Shown here piece by piece: positions 24,944 through 37,700 of a DNA stretch of 64,000 bases (positions within the stretch are counted from its first letter, which is position 1; every line of letters starts with the position of its first letter). A program made the translations under genes and the position numbers. The stretch covers positions 32,092,576 to 32,156,575 of the forward strand of contig NC_053043.1 in NCBI RefSeq assembly GCF_003473485.1, read 5' to 3'. The DNA is from Medicago truncatula (lineage: Eukaryota > Streptophyta > Magnoliopsida > Fabales > Fabaceae). The notes beneath the pieces were generated by a model. It saw only the letters and a program-made list of their open reading frames with translations, was not told the origin of the DNA and made no database searches.

Positions 24944-25702
24944 CCATCCTAGTTTTCCGTCTTTGAATAATGATGGCATAAACTATATCCAACGACATTA
25001 TGGTTTGTCCTCGGTCGGTCGCACTGTACAGTTAGTGAGTGGATAGGTCTTTTTAGCTAGGGGCTTGTCTTTCATCATGAAACCAAAATTTTTGAGTCTA
25101 ACAAGCTTTATTGTTTCCTGATATGGTTGTGCTGTGGTGTGGCAATTGCAGCCACCATTGATTTCACTTTTTTGGGTCAAATACTTGGCCAAAACTACAC
25201 TCACTTGATTGATGATCATGCCAAATATTTGGGCTTTGGTGGCTTTTTTTCTTGCTATTTAGGGTTTTTTGTTCCAAGCATACAGGTTGAAGGTGTAAAA
25301 TTACTTTCAACCAAGTGTCTTGTTTTGAGTGGCCATTAATGTAAACTCTTGTGAACATTGCAGTTGAATTTTGTTTGGGGGTAACTGCTTTTATCTTTCT
25401 TGATTTTGTATTTAAATTATCAGATGAAGTGTTAGACCACAATAATTGTGTTGGTTCTCTTTACCTTAAAGATTTTGCCTGTAAGATTTTTCTAAGAAAC
25501 AAAGGACTGTGAAGGAAGAATATAGATCTACTTCTTTTGCCTGTAATTCAATCCATTTATTAGAATGTATTATCTGCTTCATTTTATTTGTGATAAGTCT
25601 TGAAATAATTATGTTGACAAAAATGTCTGTATTGCATGAAAACCTGGTAATGGAATTAATTAATATTGAGATATCAACAAATAAGCATATTGTTTTAAAA
25701 TA
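24944..25702 (+). other. 3' UTR and downstream of CTP synthase
   Basis: T-rich sequence after the TAG at 24941-24943. Frames on both strands at 24998-25442 are not conserved-looking. The transcript probably ends before about 25450; no single poly-A signal stands out. Confidence 0.4.
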
Positions 25703-25851
25703 CTCTCTCCCTCCCTAAATATAAGACCAATTGTTTTTAAAAATGTCAAATCAACATTGAATGCATTTATACATAAAAGGGTAATTTACTCTAACAATTT
25801 TTCTTAATACCTATAATTTTTGTAAACTCTTATATTAAAGGATGGAGGGAG
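25703..25851. mobile_element. Stowaway-like MITE
   Basis: 149 bp with inverted ends CTCTCTCCCTCCC / GGATGGAGGGAG, TA on each side (25701-25702, 25852-25853), and internal TATAAGACC/CTCTTATAT pairing. Confidence 0.75.
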
Positions 25852-26577
25852 TATTATATTACAAGTTTCTAGACCTTAATCAAAATTGAAATGCTCCCAC
25901 CATTTCTTTCTATTGATGTTTCAGTATTAGTGTTGATGTTGCAAATTTTTACATACTAAGTAAAAAATGTATTTTTAGCATTATTCTACGTTATAAATAT
26001 AAAATAGAAAAATGTTAACAAAATGTCCTGAAATAATCAATCTTTTTTCTTTTAAATGTAGAATGAAGCTGTCTATATTTCCATCAGTTCAATTATATCC
26101 ACCATTTGCTTGAAGTGAATAATTGCCAATTGGCAAGTTAGATTGATCCTGTCTAGGAAACAAAGGGTCCATACCATTAATAATTCCCATTTGTTTTCCA
26201 AATGTTGCCAAATCATCCCTCATGTTCTTATATTGAGTCTGACTGTTAAGGGATTCCTTAACATGAATGAGACTACTACCATGAAATCATGACTGACATT
26301 AAGATTGTCATATAGAATAACTATAACCTGTGTACCAAACAATTGACATATGCAAGTGGTGTACCCCACAAGACCCAACATAGTTCAGAAAAGGTGGATA
26401 TGATAATTTATAATCAGTTTTTAGTTGAAAAAATAAATGTAAAAAATATTTATTCAAAAATCAAAATATTCCTTTTCATTAAAGATTATTCCATTTTCAA
26501 AATGAAGACTAACATCATCATAATGTACGAATGGATAGCAAGAATAATCTTTCTTTAGTATTGTGTAGTTTTATATA
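25852..26577. other. Intergenic DNA, no gene
   Basis: AT-rich sequence; I see no domain, repeat structure or RNA gene. Confidence 0.4.
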
Positions 26578-26620
26578 CTCTTTCCGATCATTATTATAAA
26601 TAAATATTCATTTTTTCTAT

Positions 26621-27143
26621 GGTTAAATATGTTTTTGGTCCCTACGTTTTGCACGATTTTGAGAGTAGTTCTTACATTTCAATAAATATTTTTAAAATCC
26701 CTACATTTTTCCTCAATTAGTGTAAATAGTCCCTGTTGTCAAATTTCTAACGTGATGCCAATGTTGGCAGTTCAATCTCGCCGGAAAACTTCCCTATGAA
26801 CTTCACCACGATCTTTCTCCGCAGCGTCGTAGATGTGGATCGCCGCTGTTCGTCACACTTCCGATGAAATATGTTGGTTTAGAGGGGAATATTTGGAGGC
26901 CGAAAGCGATGATGTTATCATTGAAAGCGCTTGCTGTTGCGGGTGTGGAAGGTGTTGTGGTGGAGATTTGGTGGGGTGGGGTTGAACTTGTTATGATGGC
27001 TTGCGTTTCATCAAAATGGCACTGATGGTAGGGACCAATTGCACTAACGGAGAAAAATTGTAGGGATTTTAAAAACATTTATTGAAATATAGGGACTATT
27101 ATCAAAATCGCGCAAAATGTAGGGACCAAAAACATATTTAACC
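26621..27143. mobile_element. Pack-MULE carrying a beta-amylase exon piece
   Basis: Inverted repeats of about 120 bp begin GGTTAAATATGTTTTTGGTC and end with the complement. A perfect 11-bp target duplication ATTTTTTCTAT flanks it (26610-26620, 27144-27154). No transposase is present. The centre is distinctly richer in G+C than the arms and encodes a beta-amylase-like segment. Terminal repeats plus a 9-11-bp duplication plus captured host sequence define a Pack-MULE. Confidence 0.88.
26807..27025 (+). pseudogene. Captured beta-amylase exon fragment
   Basis: The + strand frame reads DLSPQRRRCGSPLFVTLP, then VGLEGNIWRPKAMMLSLKAL, then AGVEGVVVEIWWGGVE, and stops at 27023-27025. These are the N-terminal strands of plant beta-amylases (the xFVxLP start of the barrel and the AGVEGVxxxxWWG block), in my reading closest to plastid BAM9/BAM1-type proteins. 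Just after WWG the text has lost a segment: ELVMMAC follows where the family has about 20 more residues. There is no start codon, no catalytic Glu region and no remaining barrel, so it cannot be an enzyme. Confidence 0.82.
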
Positions 27144-27251
27144 ATTTTTTCTATTCATAGAGTAATTGATTTATATGATTTATGCTATAGACCAAGTACA
27201 TCAGTTATTCAATGAAAAAAAATATTGTTTATAATAGCGATCGGAGGAAAT

Positions 27252-27307
27252 ATGTATTTATGTATTATTTTGTAAAAAAAAAAAATGTATTTATGTATTA
27301 TTTTGTA
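27252..27307. repeat. Poly-A micro-insertion between 23-bp direct repeats
   Basis: A 23-bp sequence starting ATGTATTTATG is repeated perfectly at 27252-27274 and 27285-27307; the only sequence between is ten A. It begins at the right edge of the Stowaway element. Confidence 0.65.
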
Positions 27308-27951
27308 TGTAAAAATTTGCAATTGGCTTGAATATGCCGAAATGGTATTGCCAAAGACATGTTCATAAACAATTTGAATGTAATGGTTCTTTTGAATGTT
27401 ACATAATATTTTTTGCAAATGTAATAGTGAAAACTCCTCCACTCATAATTATATATACTTACAAATATAATTTGACAAAAATTATATTACTCAATGAAAT
27501 AATTTTTTTTTTGACATCATCATCCTATCAAATCAAATCAAATAATATAAAAAGGAACATTATTAAGTCACGACCATCACAAATTTTATAGAGAATCTTT
27601 GACATAAACCACAAGTGCATGATGAGAGTTATCATGTTATAGTATGACAACGAAGCCTTTATTTTCCATGCATTTTCTCTCTCTTTTCTTCATCAACCAA
27701 TCAAAGAGTAAAGAAGATTGAGTAAGTTGTCTCGATTTATTTTTCTTTGCGAAAGTTATTTTTATTTTTTTCTCAGAAACTAAATTGGGGCTCAAGAATT
27801 TTCTCGGGACCAAAATCAATCTTTGCTCTTTTTCAACTTCTTTACACTTGAATGTTGGTAGTAGAAAAATAGTTTGTGTTTTTAAGTAAGTTAAGAACAA
27901 GTTTAAAATCCAAAACAATGTTCTTCATTATTTTGTATTTTAAAATCCGAA
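27308..27951. other. Intergenic DNA, no gene
   Basis: AT-rich; short frames on both strands without recognisable domains. Confidence 0.4.
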
Positions 27952-28069
27952 ATGTGTTGAGAGTTAGGAAAATACTTATTTTTTGTATGATTTTATCCAT
28001 GTTTCAAAGAATGTGTTGAGAGTTAGGAAAATACTTATTTTTTGTATGATTTTATCCATGTTTCAAAGA
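27952..28069. repeat. Perfect 59-bp tandem duplication
   Basis: The unit at 27952-28010 beginning ATGTGTTGAGAGTTAGGAAA is repeated without a mismatch at 28011-28069, indicating a very recent duplication. Confidence 0.95.
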
Positions 28070-28770
28070 TGGACAGTCACGTCAATTGCATTAGGGGGGA
28101 ACAAGGTGTGCTGCCTCTGCTAGGCAGGAGCGTCAAATGCAGCTCAGAGCCGAGAGAGACGAACCATTTGTGCCACATCAAGAAGTGCATTAGGTAGGGA
28201 TAGATCAGGAGACACAACCACATCAGGCTCTGGAGTCTTTATTTTTCATATTTACGGTTAAAATAGGGACTTAATTGAAGTCGGTTCAATATGAGCAACA
28301 TATTTTTTGTTGTCTTAATCAAACCGGTATCAATTAAGTCACTAACATCTACTATCAAGAGATGACGTGTGTGATGTTTGAAGTTTTAAACATTGTTCAA
28401 GTACTATTCCACGATAAACCATTCATGAATGTGGTGCATATTAGAATTTCTCCTATAATGCATATTATCAGTAAACAATGACAATAATTTACAGCTCAGT
28501 GCATTTAAATTTGATGCACAAAATTAACACACGAATCTCTCTTTAGATACATCGGTTCAATTTTGTTGTGAAAAGAACAGCAAGCCTAAATTTATAAAAA
28601 GCATTCTTCTATGAGTGTTTCTATGGATCTGTATATAAAAATTAAATGTTATAACAATAACAAGTTTCCTGGGAAAATCTACATGATGACATCCGTACTC
28701 CGAAAAATTATGGTTCAATGAATTTGAAGCATAGATGTCAATACCAAAACCCTGCAACAATCATACATTT
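28070..28770. other. 3' flank of the ABC transporter gene
   Basis: 28080-28230 has higher G+C than its surroundings (gcctctgctaggcaggagcg) and no recognised identity. The rest, up to the stop codon at 28771, probably includes the 3' UTR of the - strand gene. Confidence 0.35.
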
Positions 28771-31700
28771 CTAAACTTTTAAAGAGGATTCACGTCTAGT
28801 GGGTTCGATGTGCCAATTTGGCTGTTCATTGTTTGAATCGGTTGTAGATATGCGTAGGATTCTGTCGTGGAAGTTGGATAAGGTTGACCGATGGCCAACA
28901 CTAATGTATGTTATGCCCGCTGCTGCAATCTTTTCATACAAATAAACCTGTAACACAAAAAGCATAAGAAAACGAATCATTACCACATGAAGCGATATGT
29001 AATCATGATATTAATTAATCTTTTTTACTCTTATAGATCCTCTTACAATAACGCTCAACTTTTGTCTGTTCGAATTTGTTGATTTTAATTTATTGAAAAC
29101 TTTTTTGTCAAAAGTTCTCTCTAAATCATTTTAATTAAATCAAGAATTTAAGTGCACATGTATTGTCGGTGTAAAACTTTTTTATAGCCTTATGGTGTCT
29201 ATAATAGAAGGAATGTAAATGAATGATAAAATTACTGAACAAAAACTTCCATATTCATATCACATTCACAAATCTGTCAAATTAACTTGGAGTTCAAGAA
29301 TACCTCGTTGGCTTCATCAAGTGCGCTTGTTGATTCATCCAGTAGAGCTAGTTGAGGTTTTGAAAGCAAAAGACGAGCAAACGCTAGACGTTGCTGTTCT
29401 CCCAGAGAGAGAACACTAGACCATTCATGTGTTGAATCCAACCCGAACCGAGGTAATATGTAGCCAAGACGAACATCCTCTAAGATCTTTATCAGCTCGT
29501 CTGTTTTTGGCTTCATAAGTTCACTATTCATATCATCTGAGTTTGACAAGAAAGGAAGCACATCTGCACAACAATTTTCAGTCAATCAGGAAATTATACA
29601 CATCATTCCTGCTAACATACTAATAATATCACCGGTGGTATCAGTCAGGTAAATGAATTTTATATTTAATCGGATAACATAATAGTTTTTCTTTGACTTA
29701 TTTATATGATTACTTCAGCACTTCAATGATGATTTGGCAAGACAATATTCTTAGGAATGATGGATAATACTTAATAAGAACATGTCGCAACCTAGAGGTT
29801 AATGCTCCTGAGAATTATCTTGATTTTATTTGTTCCTGTCAGGAATCAAATACAGTAATCCTGATTTATCTAAACTTAAGTTACTTAACTGAAACTTATT
29901 AACCAGGTCCGATATATCTCCATTTCATTTATCTCAATGACAGTTATTCAAAAAGGTGTGTTTTTCTTTGATGAAGATTTTCGGCTTAGTTAACTATTAG
30001 ATTAACTTTGTGTAGGCGGAGGGTTTACCAAAAATATATCAACAGTTTTCTTTGCTTCAATGCTCATTATAGTTGCATCTTCAAAAGAACCCAGCCAATA
30101 ATATCTCTTCAATAATAATCATATATACTTTTTTATCAGATTATTTTCCCCTTAATGTCCGATAATTGTAAAAACTCCCACCAAAATTACGATATAATTT
30201 CTGGTATTCTTGCAAGAAAAAAATACTTCCTCTTAGAATTTGGGTTGAACTTAACTCAACCCTATAAAACTGACTAGTAAGGTGAGAATAGTCCAAGCTT
30301 TATATAGGCACTACTTAGCCCCTCACAACCAGCATACTGGTAGCACTGGGTGCTGCAGTGAACACAACTCAAATGCCGCAGTGGCGCACCGCATTAAGGT
30401 GGAACCTCCAACACGCTCAGGTCCAATGGAGCTGGAGCGTGGACAATGCAGGCAACCCAACAACGGATCTAAGATACGCTCACATACCATCTTTTAGTTT
30501 GAGCTAACTCAACCCCACATAACTGATTTCTAACGTAAGGACTGCTCAAACTTTAGAAACACTAGTTAGGCCATATCTCTATGCGATGTGACTTGTTAGG
30601 CTAACTAGCCCACACACTCAACAGAATGATGGTGTTGGAGGCTGCAATGAAGGTAACCCAAATGCCACAGTAAGGCGGAACTTCCATCGCTTCCTTGTCA
30701 TTGAGCATCTCATCTCCTATGTCAGACCTAAAATTTCTCTATTGCTGTAGTCTCGACAATCGTATTAAAGCAAATGAGTTGTCGACATAAATGGCAGAAC
30801 AAATCATAAAAAAAGGTATGGAGTCTACAAAAGAATTAAAAATAATATATTTAGTTGCGTGGGGAGAAGGAACTAGAAATCACATACTTTTTTGTTTATC
30901 ACTATCCAATGTTGGAACGACATCGTCACCCCAAGTTGGATAAAGTAATTGTTGACGAAGAGTGCCCAAAACCATGTACGGCTTTTGAGGTAGGAAAAAG
31001 ATTCCGGATTTTCTGCTGATGGATTTTCCACGATCTTCAGATACATCACGAGGAGTATTCACATCTGAACTAATGGATTTCTCAGCATCTTCCCCACCTT
31101 TTACATAGTATATGATCTTTCCGGTTCCAGTTCTCCATAGACCAGCCATAACTCTTAATAAAGATGTTTTGCCACTTCCACTTGGTCCTGTTATCTGTTA
31201 AATTGTTTATATATGAAAATACATAAGTACAGTCCTACGGTTTTTATATATGTTTACAGTTAGCGGGAAGTTGATTGCTTACTAGTAAATTATCTTTTGC
31301 CTTGATTGTCAATGACAAGTCTGTAATAAGTGTAGAATCACTTGGTGTCTTCAGAATCAAATTATCTATCTCCAGTAATGTTTCATGTTTCTCTTGTGGA
31401 GTCAATCCATTGGATTCCAATGCAGATGAACTTATAATATCTTTGTACATTATATCTATGTCTTCTAAAGAATCAGAGAGAGATTTAGAGTTGCTTCTGT
31501 CCAAAATATCATCAAATTCACCTGCATAAATATTTAAAAAAATAAATAAAAAAATGTTAACCAATCTCACAGAAATGGACTAAAAATAGGATGAACAGAT
31601 AGATTTTTATTGAAAAAGCATCCCTGATCGGTATCGATGTGATACAGAACCGGAGGCCACCAATGATACAATATAAATCTCTCAAGTCTCAGATTCTAAG

Positions 31701-34700
31701 GCATTCATTTTAAAAGACCTAGTTCTCTTCCACCCTTATTCTATGTTAAAAACTGACCCTTTATCATTTCCCTCCCTCCCTCCCTCCCTCTCTCTCTTAT
31801 GATATCAATTATGTAAAAGTAACATATTTTTGACAAATTAAGGCTACAACTACTTTTCTTAATATCCGTAAATTTTGTAAGTGGGTCTTATTATAAGTGA
31901 CGGAGGGGGTGTGGTTTTTCTTAATCGTTGTGAAAAAACCTTAACCTACAAATAATTTGAATTCGATAGCGTATCTACTTTCCTAACAAACCAACCGTCG
32001 ATAAAGTTTTCAACTTACAATGTGTATTCAAACTAAGTGTTGATATTTGGGCCAAGTATCTAACACATGATACAAAATTTTCAGAAACATTACTAGCTTA
32101 TTTATTATGCAATCTTGTCTCCTAGGCATTTGACTATGTCAGTACATACATACCGACCCATGCATATATAGAAAGGGAACATTCTGAGAGGACAGTATAC
32201 ACAGAAAAGGAAACAATCTCCATACAGTTGTCTCACAAATAACCTCTTAATACTTTGTAATGTCTTCTTTTCTTTTTCTGAGGCATTTAATACCGTATAT
32301 GCAAACAAAACCACAAACAAATGAACAATCTTAAACTCTTTTCTGCAGAGCGAAACTTCATTCACTTGTGCTCATATCTTACATAAATTATTATAATGTA
32401 ACAGGAAAGATAATATAAGGGAAAAACAATGCTGTACCTAACCGATTAATGACAGCAGAAAAAGCACTTATAGCTTGAAACTGGTATACAATGAGAGAAA
32501 AGTCACCAAGGATGTGATTAAAAGCAGAGACTGACTGGTTAATAACACCAAACTCGATTTTTCCAGAGAAATACATGGGAGCAACAACAGCAGCTGGAAG
32601 AACTTGAATGACATAGCGGTAACCATTGGTGAAGAACTCCAGATTTCTAGACGAAATCAGTAGTTGCTGTAAAGAAAGAAATTATAAGTTAAAATTTTAT
32701 CATAGTTTTAACATCTGGTAGATGATGAAACTTCATTATTTAACTTAAGAAAAAAGTGATTAATAACACAACAAGGTGACATTTGGCAGTGAAATAACAC
32801 TTATATTTCAAATGAAATGAAATATTCTGTCAACTACCTATACATTGAAGTCAAGAACTTTAAATAATTCATATTGATTCAGTTTTTCAGTCATGAAAAA
32901 TGTAACATACAAATCAGCATTACATTATGTGCTGCTTACTTTTTGCTGATTAAACAAAACTTAGAAGTTTATGAAGGAGACATCTACAGTGTTGCTATTT
33001 ATTACGAAAGGAATCATGCAAGAAAACCAAGAATGATAATGTGCCAAACCTTATAAGGACTACTTTGGCCATATCTTTGGTTGATATGGGCAGTGACGGA
33101 TCCAAATACACAAATCAATGTATGACTGATAAAAATAATAGCACAATTATTACAAAGCAAAAATTTAGACCAAGAAAGTTATGCTCTTTTATATCTAAAA
33201 AATTAAAGATGTCTAAATATCTATGAATTATAGTTCTCTACGTGTATTTATATACTAAAATTATTATATGATTTATTTTTCATTTCAACACTATCAAATA
33301 TATTTCTTGTATGTATGTGACCAACTGATCATTGAATAATTTCTCTCATACCATTGTAACTGTAACTACTAACTATCAAAATAAAATTTTCAATATTTTT
33401 TTATGTGGGGTCAATACTTAATTTTTAATAGAACAAAAATAAGACTATTGAATAATTTACAACAAATTAAGTGAGTGCGGGCCCTTCCCCCCAATATAAT
33501 GTACATAGATCCGTGTATGGATATGGGATCTTAACGCACCCCTTCAAGTCCAGCACAAAGAAGGTAGAGTTTCTAACAACAGTTTTTTAAAAAAAAAAAG
33601 CAAACAAAAGAATAAAAATCTTACGGTTAGATTTTCGAAAGCACTTTTGAACCGCTGCAGAAGAAGTTGCATCTCACTCTCTTCACCACCATAGAAAGCA
33701 ATTGACTCAGCATTTTCCCGAACCCGTACAAGTCCATAACGAAAGTCTGCTTCCTTTTTCTCTTGCAAGAAATTTAGAGTCACCAGCCCCTGCCATTTTC
33801 ACCATTTCCAGTAAATGTAAACAAAACTATTTAAAGGTCCTCTTATAAATTTTTGCCTCAATTTAAAACTATCACTAGAAAAAGAAAAATAGACTATTAC
33901 CTTTCCGAGGAAAACACTGATAGCTGTACCACCAATAGAGTATATGAGAAGAACAACAAAGAGTGGAGGATATATTCCATACAAGATGTTACTGAATGAG
34001 ATCAAGTCTATGGCAGCATTAAAGAGTGCCAAAGAGAAAGAAAGGGCTGTTCCGGTGAAAGAACTTAGATCATCAACAATTCGCTGGTCTGGATTATCAA
34101 TAATTGATTGTGATTGAATTTTATAGAATGTCTGATCCTTCAAGTAGCGATCCATGTAATACCTCGTCATCCAAGACCTCCATCTCAATGAAAGAGTTTC
34201 TCTTGCATAGTCTCTCAATACAAAAAACTGGAATACAATGATGAATAAGGTTAGAAACATAGGCAGAGGCTTGGAATAAGGTACGACAACCTAAAAATAG
34301 CAGAGGCATTCATAGAGCTTGTATACAGTCAATCTAGAAAAGTTTAGAAAAAAGAAAAAGACACAGAACATCAGCATAATTCTTTAACAAACCTAGATAT
34401 ACTTGTTGATAGCTTCTCCAAAAATAACTAAGCTATTATTAGGAGTCCCACATCGAGTAGATCAAAGTGCTTGATGTGGTACTTAAACCATGAGGTTCTC
34501 CCACCTAATGGACTAGTCTTTTGGGTTGGGCTCTCCTCATGGGCTTAAGTCCTAACAGTTGGTGCTTTCATTGAGAGTTGGACCATGGAAAGGGCTACCT
34601 ATAGGCTGGATTAAGGTGTTCCACCGAATACTGATAGGTGAGTGAAGCCACCAAAAAGGAAAGGGCTACCATTGGGTCAGTGTCGATAGAGTGAAAGCCG

Positions 34701-37700
34701 CCGTGGACGTCAGCTCTTAAAGGGCGTGGCAATGTTTGGAGTCCCACATCGAGTAGATCAAAGTGCTTGATGTGGTACTTAAAACCATGAGGTTCTCCCA
34801 CCTATTGGACTAGTCTTTTGGGTTGGGCTCTCCTCATGGGCTTAAGTCCTAACAGCTATTAATTAAGAACTTTATTAAGATTGCTAATGAACAATAGTTA
34901 CATACATCCCTTGCGTTACTTTTCATTTTTATCTGGGTTAAAGTCTTCATGTACTCAGTATTAGGGAGTTATTGACCAGGGTTCAAGCCCTAGCGAAGGA
35001 GAAAATACTAACATAACAACTAATATACTAACATTTGGATATAAAAAAATAATGAAGGGATTCGTTTATTTCAAGATCAATTACAGATTTCAAAGAAATG
35101 TAGTCACAGTTGAGAAATGGAAACAATTCTTAAAGATCAAAGGATGAAGAATAATTATGATGTCTAACTTTCCCTACAAATATTATGATGTCAAAGTCAT
35201 TATATGACAGATAAAGCCCCAAAACATGACAAGGTGTGCCTATTAAAATCAAATATAGCCCCAAACAACTATGATGTCTTAGTCCAATTAGGCTGCATCA
35301 GATGACAATGTTTATCATTTTAAGAACTAAAGCAAAGTCTAGCAGAGCTATACCTAATAAAGTGCAGCAATGTGCTCACCGGGATTCCTCCAGCAAAACC
35401 ACCCAAGTAGTAAAGTAGCTGCTTTGTAAATTGCTCTTGATCCTTGTCTTGCATTAATAAACTTAAACAAGTTCAGTTGATTGTTTCCACTTCATAGTTC
35501 ATACTAGAGTAAATAATTTATTAAACAAACAAAAAAAAAAAAAAAGCAGAGAAACTCAAGAAGCAAACTATGTAAAGCCCAAATAGATAATAAATTGGAG
35601 ATAGAGGAATGCTAGCATCATACTTTTAAACACTCGTTAGCACACTTTCTATAGTTAGTTCATTCTCTTAACATATACTTTTTTTAATAGGAAAATGCTA
35701 GTTGTTAGCAGTCAGGGTTTGAACTCTAAACCTCGTTCTTAAACTATTTTGGGTGTCCAAGCTTAACCACTTGAGCTACATGTTGGTACAGTGTTGAAAT
35801 TTAAGTGTGAATGATTAGTCTCACATTGACTATAAATGAGAAAAATGAAGGATATATAAGAGAAGTGATACATATACTCAATGTTTTGGAGTTTTGGGTG
35901 GAAATGTAGTTCAAGGTCTCTTAGGTGTCTGATCATTAGCCCATTGTTGCTCCAGGCGTTCCGACAAACTCTCCAACAATTGGTGGTATCAGAGCCTTGA
36001 TTCAGCTAGGTGAGGAGTGGGAGTGGATCAAGATATAATGGATCCTTGTAATCGAAAGTATTCCTAGAAGTTGAGTCAGGTGGTGTGGTCCATGACAGTT
36101 ATACTAATCTATTCTATTATATTTATTAAATCAGGCCCTCAAGACCTTATGCTGACATCTCACACGCCATTTGCTACATCACTAAATATCTGATGTTGCA
36201 GCCTTTACAATACTTGCTTCCTAACTACTCTTGCATCCATGCTACAACATATAAATCTAAATCCTCAAACTCACTGCATTACTTGTGAAACTTTCCTTTC
36301 CTATTTTACTATATGAGCATATGTTTTTTATTGAAATAATTACATAATTAATAGTTTTGCTAGCTACTTATTAGTAGTCTAGTCACAGGTTACATACCTT
36401 ATGAATTATTTTATTTATTATAATTAACCTATATTATCCATTATACCATGTTAATATATTTTGATATGGTATTCTTCTTGACAAATATTATACCATGTTA
36501 AAATTCTATTATCCACTGCACAGTTCTCATCACCACCTCACTCACATTTTTGACGTCAAACAATATAATTGAATATTATAATTGCATTTGCGTCATCTTT
36601 TGGTAAGGGGGTATGAGGGTTCTCACTATCTTCTTTGGTTTTTCACGGCTAATTACTGGTTTGAAAGTTTGTTTTTTACACAAGTTTCAATAGTTTGTGT
36701 TTTTACATATTAAAAATCAGGAATTTGCAATTGACAACAAAAAAAAATACCAGTACTGACACACACTCTCAATACGTCTTTTTCTATCATATATACATTA
36801 TTTATGCTGCATTTTTTCTCTTGGCTAACAATAGTGTTTCTTTTTCATCTATAACTTTCGATGCATCTTTCAGCATTATTTACCTTTTGCCTCTAGCTAC
36901 TCATTTTTCCCTTATAGTCATTTTAAATGTTCCATCATATCCATGGATACAATTATACCCCTCCTAAGGGAATATATACCATGAAATGTTGTCTACAAAT
37001 TGTTCATGAAGTGAATGAATCATGGATTTCTATAGAGTATTTAGCACGCTCTAAGTTGTAGATAAAGATGTATTCAAAGTAAAGATGTTACTCCCATTGC
37101 GTTGATGGACCAATGATGGTTTAATATCAACCCTATCTGTATTGCAGTTGTATTATCATTATGCAATTCTTATTATTTCTAACATAATATAAATTACCTT
37201 CAGTAATATCGGATTACGTGCATACTTATTAATCAATGTCAACCTATGTTTCTTATTCTTATCGTCAATTCTATAGGTTATGAACAACTATACTCCATGT
37301 GTAATTAGTAGTTATTTTTTTCTTAAACTATCCACAAACTAAATATTTAAGATATCTGCGCAACGCGCGGGCTTATATCTAGTAGTAATATATATTAAAG
37401 AGTGTGTTTAATTTAAGAGAGTATTAGTATTCTCATCAAAGATAACACAAAGCAATAATGTATGTAAGTACTAACATTTGCCTTTAATAAAAATAAAAAT
37501 AATAATGCACATAAGTATAACACAAAAACTTACTGGCAAGTGCATTATAGAAATCTCTCCCTAGAAAACTGAAACCAACACTAATTCCAGTAGTAGCCAA
37601 AGTGAGAGCAAAAACACCAGCAAGCTGCAATCTTGCTTGAACCTTATCATCAGAACTCCAATAAGGAGCTGCCACTTTCCAAAACCTTCTAAAAAGTGTC

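Larger units (their letters stand above)
26578..27250. mobile_element. Stowaway-like MITE interrupted by a Pack-MULE
   Basis: Outer ends CTCTTTCCGATCATTATTATAA and TTATAATAGCGATCGGAGGAAA form an inverted repeat, with TA on both sides (26576-26577, 27251-27252). The Pack-MULE at 26621-27143 sits inside; removing it and one copy of its target leaves a MITE of about 140 bp, a normal Stowaway size. Confidence 0.65.

Noticed and set aside
26803-27078. 91-codon - strand frame in the Pack-MULE
   Set aside because: Antisense of the captured beta-amylase segment; the + strand reading matches the family.
30282-30497. 71-codon frame in an ABCD2 intron
   Set aside because: It lies in a dispersed repeat monomer on the strand opposite the gene; no domain.
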